DNA from: Avoscillospira sp045580485
GTDB taxonomy: Bacteria; Bacillota; Clostridia; Oscillospirales; Oscillospiraceae
DNA: 14,895 nucleotides
Direction of reading: 5' to 3'
Assembly: GCA_045580485.1 (NCBI GenBank)
Contig: JAZNNW010000104.1
Coordinates: forward strand, 1 to 14,895
In this document: piece by piece, positions 1-5,977 of the stretch
Layout of the letters: the number at the start of each line of letters is the position of its first letter
Position numbering within the stretch: the first letter of the stretch is position 1
The notes under the pieces: model-generated
Databases searched by the model: none
The model's input: only the letters and a program-made list of their open reading frames with translations
Told to the model about the DNA's origin: nothing
Program-made: the position numbers and the translations under genes

Positions 1-252
1 ATTGAGGTCGTCAATGTTCTCCGGGAGGCCGGTGCCGAAGTGCTGGGCATCGTCTCCATCTTCACCTACGGTATGCAGAAGGGTCTGGACAGACTGGCTG
101 CCGCCCATGTGGAGAACACCAGCCTGACCAACTTCGATGTCATCGCCGAAGTGGCTGCACAGGAAGGCTACATCAAACCCGAGGATATTGCAAAACTCAT
201 CCAGTTCCGCAACAATCCTTCTGACGAAAGCTGGATCGGAGGTAACAAGTAA
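1..252 (+). CDS. pyrE: Orotate phosphoribosyltransferase, C-terminal 83 residues (5' end outside window)
   Basis: This is the 3' end of pyrE, open from base 1 in frame 1 and ending in TAA at 250-252. The enzyme joins orotate to PRPP to give orotidine monophosphate in the cytoplasm, the fifth step of pyrimidine synthesis. The visible part contains the segment IFTYGMQKGLDR and the tail SLTNFDVIAEVAA...GYIKPEDI...FRNNPSDESW, which is typical of the bacterial enzyme of about 210 residues. The PRPP-binding loop lies upstream and is not seen. The stop codon overlaps the pyrB start by one base (TAATG), and the pyrB ribosome binding site (GGAGG, 238-242) lies inside this gene, so the two are translationally coupled. 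The family call is firm; only the missing 5' part is unknown. Confidence 0.93.
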   Translation: MEVVNVLREAGAEVLGIVSIFTYGMQKGLDRLAAAHVENTSLTNFDVIAEVAAQEGYIKPEDIAKLIQFRNNPSDESWIGGNK

Positions 253-1169
253 TGAAAAGAAGTGTCATTGATATTCTGGATCTTTCCGTAGAAGAGCTGG
301 ACGAACTGGTGGCCGTCGCCGAAGACATCATGGCCAACCCCGGCAAATATGCCCACAAGTGCGAAGGCAAGAAGCTGGCTACCATGTTTTTTGAGCCTTC
401 CACCCGTACCCGCCTGAGCTTCGAGGCTGCCATGTACGAACTGGGCGGCAATGTCCTCAGCGTGTCCTCTGCCGCTTCCTCCTCCGCCTCCAAGGGCGAG
501 AGCGTGGCTGACACTGCCAAGATGATCTCCTGCTACGCCGATATCATGGCTATGCGTCATCCCAAGGAAGGCGCTCCTCTGGTTGCTGCCATGAATGCTT
601 CCATCCCCGTCATCAATGCCGGTGACGGCGGTCACTTCCACCCCACTCAGACCTTGGCTGACCTGCTGACCATCCACTGCGAAAAGGGTCGGTTCGACAA
701 TCTGACCATCGGTCTGTGCGGTGACCTGAAGTTCGGACGCACCGTCCACTCCCTCATCGCTGCTATGTGCCGCTATCACAATATCAAGTTCGTTCTCATC
801 TCTCCCGAAGAACTGAAGCTGCCCAGCTATGTCAAGACTGAGCACATCAAACCCAGCGGCAAGACCTATGTCCAGACCACCGATCTGGAGGCCGTTATGC
901 CCGAACTGGATGTGCTGTACATGACCCGTGTGCAGAAGGAGCGCTTCTTCAACGAGGAAGACTATCTGCGTTTGAAGGACAGCTACATTCTGACTCCTGA
1001 GAAGCTGGAAAATGCCAAGAAGGATCTCATCATCATGCATCCCCTGCCCCGTGTCAACGAGATCAGCGTGGCTGTGGATAAGGATCCCAGAGCCTGCTAC
1101 TTCAAGCAGGCCCTCTACGGCAAGTATATGCGTGAAGCTCTCATTCTCAAGCTCCTGGAGGTGCAGTAA
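252..1169 (+). CDS. pyrB: Aspartate carbamoyltransferase, catalytic subunit
   Basis: PyrB condenses carbamoyl phosphate and aspartate to N-carbamoyl-aspartate, the committed step of pyrimidine synthesis. The 305-residue length is normal for a catalytic chain. The carbamoyl-phosphate signature FFEPSTRTR is at residues 46-54. The 80s-loop is SKGES (residues 80-84), with the Lys and Ser/Glu that reach into the neighbouring subunit's active site. HPLPR (263-267) closes the carbamoyl-phosphate site, and HFHPTQTLADLL (128-139) is the conserved central motif. The ATG at 252 overlaps the pyrE stop and has GGAGG 9 bases upstream. pyrI begins 2 bases after the stop, so the two probably form the allosteric holoenzyme (c6r6 in the E. 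coli paradigm). Nothing appears truncated or altered. Confidence 0.97.
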   Translation: MKRSVIDILDLSVEELDELVAVAEDIMANPGKYAHKCEGKKLATMFFEPSTRTRLSFEAAMYELGGNVLSVSSAASSSASKGESVADTAKMISCYADIMAMRHPKEGAPLVAAMNASIPVINAGDGGHFHPTQTLADLLTIHCEKGRFDNLTIGLCGDLKFGRTVHSLIAAMCRYHNIKFVLISPEELKLPSYVKTEHIKPSGKTYVQTTDLEAVMPELDVLYMTRVQKERFFNEEDYLRLKDSYILTPEKLENAKKDLIIMHPLPRVNEISVAVDKDPRACYFKQALYGKYMREALILKLLEVQ

Positions 1170-1171
1170 AC

Positions 1172-1591
1172 ATGAAAATTGATTCTATCGTCAACGGCAT
1201 TGTCATCGACCACATCACTGCCGGTCAGGGCATGAAGCTCTACAACCTGCTCCATCTGGACCGTCTGGACTGCTCCGTTGCCATCATTAAGAATGTCCAT
1301 TCCGGTAAGATGGGCAAGAAGGATATTATTAAGGTGGCCGAATCCGTGGACATCGATATGGATGTCATGGGATATGTGGACCCCAATGCCACCATCAATG
1401 TCATTCGTAACGGCGAATTGGTGGAAAAAAAGCAGATCGATCTGCCGGAACGGCTGGTCAATGTGGTTGCCTGCAAGAACCCCCGCTGCATCACCAGCAC
1501 GGAGCAGGAGCTGCCTCATGTGTTCCTGCTGACGGACAAAAAGAACCGCACCTACCGCTGCCGCTATTGTGAAGCAAAAGCCGAGGGCTGA
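1172..1591 (+). CDS. pyrI: Aspartate carbamoyltransferase, regulatory subunit (zinc-binding)
   Basis: PyrI is the non-catalytic chain that lets CTP/UTP inhibit and ATP stimulate PyrB. The 139-residue protein has the N-terminal nucleotide-binding domain (about 1-95) and the C-terminal zinc domain with four cysteines, C101, C106, C130 and C133, in the pattern CX4C...CX2C that contacts PyrB. Residues D13/H14, K54 and K86 line up by eye with Asp19/His20, Lys60 and Lys94 of the E. coli nucleotide site, so allosteric control is probably kept. It is slightly shorter than the 153-residue E. coli chain, mainly at the ends. The start ATG is 8 bases after GGAGGTG (1157-1163), which lies within the end of pyrB. 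The TGA stop runs directly into the palindromic terminator. Confidence 0.96.
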   Translation: MKIDSIVNGIVIDHITAGQGMKLYNLLHLDRLDCSVAIIKNVHSGKMGKKDIIKVAESVDIDMDVMGYVDPNATINVIRNGELVEKKQIDLPERLVNVVACKNPRCITSTEQELPHVFLLTDKKNRTYRCRYCEAKAEG

Positions 1592-1634
1592 TAAACAAAG
1601 AAAAACCGCCATATGGCGGTTTTTCTTTGTTTAT
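1591..1634. terminator. Perfect 44-bp palindrome, bidirectional rho-independent terminator
   Basis: Bases 1591-1612 are the exact reverse complement of 1613-1634, with CATATG at the centre. The folding core is CCGCC-ATAT-GGCGG (1606-1620), followed on each strand by a U-rich run (TTTTTCTTTGTTT). It therefore terminates pyrEBI transcripts going right and iclR transcripts going left. The last base of the pyrI stop codon and the whole iclR stop codon (1631-1633) lie inside it. Confidence 0.93.
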
Positions 1635-2416
1635 CTCGGAGAATATCCCATTCGGAAAGAGAGTTTTTCTGCCAGTTCCCGCAGACCGGGAAGGACGCTG
1701 TTTGCAATGTGTTCATCTGTCAGCAATTCTGTGGAATCAAAAGCACTGATCGCAGCCGCCACGGTTCCTGTGTAGTCATACAACGGCACAGACACGCAGC
1801 GATGACCCATTTCACATTCTTCATTATCCAAGGCAAAGCCCTGATTTCGGACACATTCCAGTTCTGCAAAAAGTGCATTTTTATCTGTAATGGTTTTGGC
1901 TGTCAAACGAGCCAGCCCGTTCCGATCCAAAAGCTGTTCCACCCGGTTGACTGTCATGGCACTGAGCAAAATCTTGCCGGAACCGGTGGAATGCATAGGC
2001 GCATCCTTTCCAATGCGCAGCATGGTATCCACACTGCCGTGAGGAGCACCTACCAAGTCCAGATAAGTCAGGACTCCATCCCGCTCCACCGCCAGCAGTA
2101 CGCCTACATTATACCGGTTGGCAAACTCCGCCAGCAGCGTGCCGGCCATACTCCGCAGAACCAGATTGCTGTGGAGGGCATCGCCAAGACGGCAGATCTT
2201 CCAGGTCATGGAATAATATCCCGTATAATCGTCATGGTAAACATACCCCTGTTCGCACAGGGTGCGCAGATACCGCACCACCGTGGGCTGAGAGATTTTC
2301 AGATTGTCGGAAATATCCTTCAGCCGCATGGGCAGATGGTTGGCAGACATGTATTCAATGATCTTCAGCAGCTTATCCGAAGAAAGGTTGGCTTCCGTCC
2401 CTTTTGTTACCGCCAC
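1631..2416 (-). CDS. IclR-family transcriptional regulator
   Basis: This 261-residue protein has the IclR plan. An N-terminal winged helix-turn-helix spans about residues 11-72 (LKDISDNLKISQPTVVRYLRTL, then a wing ending YYSMTWKICRLG). A GAF-like effector domain spans about 80-255, with the family segments APMHSTGSGKILLS (139-152) and GFALDNEECEMG...CVSVPLYD (from about 193). Such proteins bind operators as dimers or tetramers and respond to small metabolites, often organic acids or sugar acids. The start is GTG at 2414-2416; no other start lies closer to a Shine-Dalgarno-like GGAAG (2424-2428), and translation from here includes the complete DNA-binding domain. It is divergent from the dehydrogenase/transketolase operon and separated from it by 202 bases, so control of that operon is the natural inference. 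The ligand is unknown. Confidence 0.94.
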   Translation of the reverse strand: MAVTKGTEANLSSDKLLKIIEYMSANHLPMRLKDISDNLKISQPTVVRYLRTLCEQGYVYHDDYTGYYSMTWKICRLGDALHSNLVLRSMAGTLLAEFANRYNVGVLLAVERDGVLTYLDLVGAPHGSVDTMLRIGKDAPMHSTGSGKILLSAMTVNRVEQLLDRNGLARLTAKTITDKNALFAELECVRNQGFALDNEECEMGHRCVSVPLYDYTGTVAAAISAFDSTELLTDEHIANSVLPGLRELAEKLSFRMGYSPR

Positions 2417-2447
2417 AACACCACTTCCAATACCAAATTTTGAACTG

Positions 2448-2456
2448 ATTATAGCA
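2448..2456 (-). promoter_or_regulatory. Extended -10 promoter of the IclR-family gene
   Basis: Read on the - strand, these bases give TGCTATAAT, a perfect -10 hexamer with the TGn extension. No good -35 hexamer lies 16-18 bases upstream, which extended -10 promoters tolerate. Initiation would be near 2441, giving a leader of about 25 bases before the GTG start. Confidence 0.65.
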
Positions 2457-2474
2457 CAAAAACAGCAAAATGCA

Positions 2475-2595
2475 TATGGTCAATTTTAATTATCGGTAAT
2501 GTATTTTGAATTTATATTTTATATTCCTTTTTTATTGACTTTCCTCTTTTGAGGGTTTAAACTATTACCATAAATTCTATTCCGATATTTGGAAT
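2475..2595. promoter_or_regulatory. Candidate operator sites in the divergent iclR/aldehyde dehydrogenase region
   Basis: Three related elements can be seen: TATGGTCAAT (2475-2484), TATCGGTAAT (2491-2500) and, on the opposite strand, TATGGTAAT (2572-2564). They differ by single-base insertions. The second lies between the two promoters and the third lies just downstream of the rightward -10. There is also an inverted repeat ATTCC-N7-GGAAT (2579-2595) in the rightward leader, and a tandem heptamer TTTATAT (2511-2524) in the A/T-rich stretch upstream of the -35. These are plausible regulator-binding sites, but no IclR-family consensus fits well enough to be sure. Confidence 0.35.
2535..2563 (+). 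promoter_or_regulatory. Sigma-A type promoter of the aldehyde dehydrogenase/transketolase operon
   Basis: TTGACT (2535-2540) and TAAACT (2558-2563) are separated by 17 bases. The sequence just upstream is A/T-rich and could act as an UP element. The -10 overlaps an 8-bp palindrome GTTTAAAC (2555-2562). Initiation would be near 2570, about 49 bases before the start codon. Confidence 0.65.
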
Positions 2596-2603
2596 TTGAT
2601 TTC

Positions 2604-2610
2604 AAAGGAG
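2604..2610 (+). promoter_or_regulatory. Ribosome binding site that fixes the aldehyde dehydrogenase start
   Basis: AAAGGAG lies 8 bases before the ATG at 2619. An in-frame TTG at 2589 lies upstream of this site and has no comparable Shine-Dalgarno sequence, so the ATG is chosen as the start. Confidence 0.85.
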
Positions 2611-2618
2611 ATTTTGTT

Positions 2619-4136
2619 ATGGCTGTTCAAAGAATGAAGTACTGCGTAGACGGTCAGTGGAAGGATTCCAAGACCGACAAGTGGATGGAAGTCACCGACT
2701 CCTCCACCGGCGAAGTCATCGCCGAAGTTCCCTGCTGCACCGTTGCGGAAGTGGAAGAGGCCATTGCCTCCGCTCATGCCGCCTTCCCCGAGTGGTCTCA
2801 GACTTCTCTGAGTAAGCGCACCCAGATGATGTTCAAGTGGAGAAATATTCTGGTTGACCATCTGGAAGAGCTGACGGTTCTGTGTGCCAAGGAACTGGGC
2901 AAAAATCTGGCAGAGGCCAGAGGTGATGTTCTCAAGGCCATTGAGCCTACGGAACTGGCCTGCTCCACCCCCTTCATCACTCAGGGTGCTGCTTCCCTGC
3001 AGGTCACCAATGGCTTTGACACCGCTTCCTACCGTGTTCCTCTGGGTGTAGTGGCAGGCATCGTGCCTTTCAACTTCCCTGCCATGATTCCCTGGGGCTG
3101 GATGGTTCCTCTGGCCATTGCCACCGGCAACACTGTGGTCCTTAAGGCCGCTTCCTACACCCCTCTGACCTCCATGCGTATTATGGAGCTGTTCTATGAA
3201 GAGGGCGGCTTCCCCAAGGGTGTTGTCAATCTGGTCACCTGCTCCCGGAAGGAATCTGAACTGTTCCTCACCGATCCCAGAATCAAGGCCGTCACCTTCG
3301 TCGGTTCCACGGACATCGGCAAGCACATCTACTCTGTGGCCGCTGCCCACGGCAAGCGGGTACAGGCCCAGTGCGAAGCCAAGAACCATGCTCTGGTTCT
3401 GGAAGACTGCGATCTGGAGAGCTCCGTCAATGCCATCATCAACTCCACCTATGGCTGCGCCGGTATGCGCTGCATGGCTCTGCCCGTCATCGTGGTGCAG
3501 GAATCCATCGCCGACCGCTTTGTGGCACTGCTGAAGGAAAAGGCCATGGGTCTGAAGATCGGCTGCGCCTACGACCCCGAGACCCAGCTGGGCCCCGTGG
3601 TCAATGCCAAGCACAAGGAAAGTGTCTGCAACTGGATCCAGAAGGGCATCGATGAAGGTGCCGAGCTGGTGCTGGACGGCCGCAATGTCACCGTTCCCGG
3701 CTACGAAAACGGTTACTTTGTAGGCCCCACCATACTGGACAAGATCACCCACGAAATGACCATCGGCGACCGGGAGATCTTTGGCCCCGTCACCCTCATC
3801 AAGCGCGTCAAGACCTTTGAAGAAGGTCTGGCCATCATGAATGCCAACCCCTTTGCCAACGGTTCCGTCATCTTTACCCAGAGCGGTTACTATGCCCGTC
3901 AGTTTGAAATGCTGACCGACGGCGGCATGGTGGGTGTCAATGTGGGCATTCCCGTTCCCTCTGCCTACTTCCCCTTCTCCGGCAACAAGGACAGCTTCTT
4001 CGGCGATCAGCATGTGCTGGGTCTGGACGGTGTCCGGTTCTACACCAGAGCCAAGACCGTTACCAAGCACTGGTATGACGAAGCCTCCCGCAAGAAGGCC
4101 ATTGACACCTGGGAAGGCACTGTGGAGAGAATTTAA
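2619..4136 (+). CDS. CoA-acylating aldehyde dehydrogenase, methylmalonate-semialdehyde dehydrogenase (IolA/MmsA) family
   Basis: This 505-residue NAD-dependent enzyme resembles MmsA/IolA along its whole length. Features include IVPFNFPAMIPWGWM (148-162), FVGSTDIGKHIY (227-238), AKNHALVLED (254-263), the catalytic cysteine C285 in AGMRCMAL, and the C-terminal GVNVGIPVPSAYFPFSG motif. Family members oxidise an aldehyde and pass the acyl group to CoA; the ordinary ALDH general-base Glu is absent. Here that position is Q251, where I recall Asn in MmsA. R284, next to the cysteine, is kept, but the other substrate-carboxylate Arg (Arg124 in MmsA studies) aligns with K106. The substrate is therefore probably an aldehyde other than (methyl)malonate semialdehyde. 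It is the first gene of its operon, 12 bases before the transketolase N subunit. Family is firm, substrate unknown. Confidence 0.9.
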   Translation: MAVQRMKYCVDGQWKDSKTDKWMEVTDSSTGEVIAEVPCCTVAEVEEAIASAHAAFPEWSQTSLSKRTQMMFKWRNILVDHLEELTVLCAKELGKNLAEARGDVLKAIEPTELACSTPFITQGAASLQVTNGFDTASYRVPLGVVAGIVPFNFPAMIPWGWMVPLAIATGNTVVLKAASYTPLTSMRIMELFYEEGGFPKGVVNLVTCSRKESELFLTDPRIKAVTFVGSTDIGKHIYSVAAAHGKRVQAQCEAKNHALVLEDCDLESSVNAIINSTYGCAGMRCMALPVIVVQESIADRFVALLKEKAMGLKIGCAYDPETQLGPVVNAKHKESVCNWIQKGIDEGAELVLDGRNVTVPGYENGYFVGPTILDKITHEMTIGDREIFGPVTLIKRVKTFEEGLAIMNANPFANGSVIFTQSGYYARQFEMLTDGGMVGVNVGIPVPSAYFPFSGNKDSFFGDQHVLGLDGVRFYTRAKTVTKHWYDEASRKKAIDTWEGTVERI

Positions 4137-4148
4137 CAGAGGTGCGCT

Positions 4149-5003
4149 ATGGATTTTGAAAAGCTCAGACGCTTCAGTGCGGATATCCGAATCTGGACGA
4201 TCCGCACCATCGCCGAGGCCGGTTTCGGTCACATCGGCGGCTCCGCTTCCATTGCGGATGTGCTGGCTGTTCTCTATGGCGGCATGATGAAGATCGATCC
4301 CGAAAACCCCAAGTGGGAGGATCGGGACTGGTTCGTACTTTCCAAAGGTCACTGCGCCCCTGCCCTTTATGCGGCACTGGCGCTCAAGGGCTTCTTCCCT
4401 ATGGACTGGCTCAAGACCCTCAACAAAGGCGGCACCCGTCTGCCCAGCCACGCGGATCACCTCCGCGTTCCCGGTGTGGACATGAGCACCGGTTCTCTGG
4501 GTCAGGGTATTTCCGCTGCCGTCGGCATTGCTGCCGCCAACCGCATTCTCAAGCGGGACAGCTGGACCTACTGCATCGTCGGTGACGGCGAATGCAATGA
4601 AGGTCAGGTTTGGGAAGCCTGCGAAACTGCCAATCACGAAAAGCTGGACCACTTCATCGTCTTTGTGGACTGGAACAAGAAACAGCTGGACGGTAAGCTG
4701 GAGCAGATCTCGGAACCTGTGGATCTGGAAGGAAAATTCCGCGCTTTCGGCTTTGATGCCAGAACCGTCAAGGGCTATGATGTCCAGGCCATCTGGGAAG
4801 CCATCGAAGCTGCCAAGGCTGTTCCCGGCAAGCCTCACTGCATCGTGCTGGACACCTGCAAGGGTCTGGGCGTGAAGCTGGCAGAGGAGCAGGATTTCAA
4901 CCACTATCTCACCTTTGGTCACGAAGAAGGCGAAAAGAGCGTCACCGAAATTGAACGCCGCCTTGCGGCCGGAGCCTATCCCGGAGGTGATTTCACATGG
5001 TAA
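4149..5003 (+). CDS. Transketolase, N-terminal (ThDP-binding) subunit
   Basis: This 284-residue protein is the pyrophosphate-binding half of a split transketolase. The ThDP/Mg2+ motif starts at GDGECNEG (145-152) and ends with the metal ligand N176 in VDWNKKQLDG. Substrate and cofactor histidines match H28 (GFGHIGGS) and H68 (SKGH), and STGSLGQGIS (113-122) is the conserved loop. With the C subunit it would move a two-carbon ketol unit between sugars. The usual phosphopentose substrates are possible, but its position between two dehydrogenases suggests a dedicated catabolic substrate. The ATG is 12 bases after the upstream stop, with AGAGG at 4138-4142. The gene overlaps the next one by 7 bases. 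The sequence looks intact; substrate specificity cannot be read from it. Confidence 0.93.
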   Translation: MDFEKLRRFSADIRIWTIRTIAEAGFGHIGGSASIADVLAVLYGGMMKIDPENPKWEDRDWFVLSKGHCAPALYAALALKGFFPMDWLKTLNKGGTRLPSHADHLRVPGVDMSTGSLGQGISAAVGIAAANRILKRDSWTYCIVGDGECNEGQVWEACETANHEKLDHFIVFVDWNKKQLDGKLEQISEPVDLEGKFRAFGFDARTVKGYDVQAIWEAIEAAKAVPGKPHCIVLDTCKGLGVKLAEEQDFNHYLTFGHEEGEKSVTEIERRLAAGAYPGGDFTW

Positions 5004-5962
5004 AAGTCCGTCCCGTTTTGGAAATGGATTCTCTGGAAATGCGCGCCAGATACAACAACGCACTGTGCCGTGCCGCCGCAGAGAATGAAAAGATCGTTGC
5101 AGTCAACTGTGACCTGTGCAGCTCCATGGGTCTGAAGCCCTTTGCCCAGGCCTATCCCGATCGAGCCATCAATGTGGGTATTCAGGAGGCCAACGGCTGC
5201 AGTATGGCCGGCGGCATGTCTGTTGCCGGATTGATTCCCTATTTCAACACATTCTCCGTCTTTGCCACCCGACGGGTCTATGACCAGATCTTCATGTGCG
5301 CAGCTTATCCCAAGCTCAATGTGAAGATCATCGGCGGTGATGCCGGTGTTTCCGCCACCAGCAACGGCGGCACTCATATGCCCTTTGAGGACATGGGTAT
5401 CATGCGTATCATGCCCGGTGTGACGGTTCTGGAGCCCTCCGACGGTGTCATGCTGGAGGATCTTATCACCCAGTTGGCAGATATTTACGGCGTGCAGTAT
5501 CTCCGGTTCACCCGGAAACCCACTGTGAAGATTTATGAAGAAGGTTCTCATTTTGAGATCGGCAAGGCCGTCACCGTCCGTGACGGCAAGGACGCCACTA
5601 TCATCACCTGCGGTATTCTGGTGGCAGAAGCAATCAAGGCAGCAGAACTGCTGCAGGCAGAAGGCATCCATGTCCGCGTGGTGGATATGTTCACCCTGAA
5701 GCCCATTGATGCAGAGTGTATTTTGAAGTGTGCTGCTGAGACCGGTGCCATCGTCACTGCCGAAAACCATCAGCTCAAGGGCGGTCTGGCGACTGCCGTT
5801 TCCGAAGTTCTGGCAGAAAACGCCGTGGGCGTTGCCTTGGAAAAGGTTGGCATCCGGGATGAATTCGGCGAAGTGGGCGATCAGGATTATCTGATGGAGC
5901 GCTTCAAGCTCACCGCTCCCCACATTGCCGAGGCCGTTCGCAACGCCGTTGCCGCCAAGTGA
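4997..5962 (+). CDS. Transketolase, C-terminal (pyrimidine-binding) subunit
   Basis: This 321-residue protein completes the split transketolase. E64 in NVGIQEANG is the glutamate that activates the aminopyrimidine of ThDP; housekeeping transketolases usually read GIAEQ here. TFSVFATRRVYDQI (85-98) and SNGGTHMPFEDMG (122-134, with H127) line the cofactor and donor site. The C-terminal third is the regulatory-type domain ending in RFKLTAPHIAEAV. The ATG lies within ATGGTAA, which contains the stop of the N subunit, and has a strong GGAGGTGA (4983-4990) upstream, so equal synthesis of the two halves by coupling is expected. The dehydrogenase gene follows after 15 bases. Related two-subunit enzymes include apulose-4-phosphate and sulfofructose transketolases, so a non-standard sugar is possible. 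Confidence 0.93.
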   Translation: MVKVRPVLEMDSLEMRARYNNALCRAAAENEKIVAVNCDLCSSMGLKPFAQAYPDRAINVGIQEANGCSMAGGMSVAGLIPYFNTFSVFATRRVYDQIFMCAAYPKLNVKIIGGDAGVSATSNGGTHMPFEDMGIMRIMPGVTVLEPSDGVMLEDLITQLADIYGVQYLRFTRKPTVKIYEEGSHFEIGKAVTVRDGKDATIITCGILVAEAIKAAELLQAEGIHVRVVDMFTLKPIDAECILKCAAETGAIVTAENHQLKGGLATAVSEVLAENAVGVALEKVGIRDEFGEVGDQDYLMERFKLTAPHIAEAVRNAVAAK

Positions 5963-5977
5963 GAAAGGAGAGCTACT

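Noticed and set aside
2417..2618. Riboswitch or structured leader in the divergent region
   Set aside because: The region is A/T-rich and accounted for by two promoters and short repeats. No conserved riboswitch core or terminator/antiterminator pair is visible, and the rightward leader is only about 49 bases.
2619..4136. Operon as part of myo-inositol breakdown because of the IolA-like enzyme
   Set aside because: No iolB, iolC, iolD, iolE, iolG or iolJ homologue lies in the window, and the substrate-site arginine appears changed.
2577..5063. 828-codon open frame on the - strand opposite the aldehyde dehydrogenase and transketolase N genes
   Set aside because: The + strand proteins match known families along their whole length. 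The two + strand genes share one frame and avoid the codons TTA, CTA and TCA, which leaves the opposite frame open. The antisense product is Gly/His-rich with no recognisable domain.
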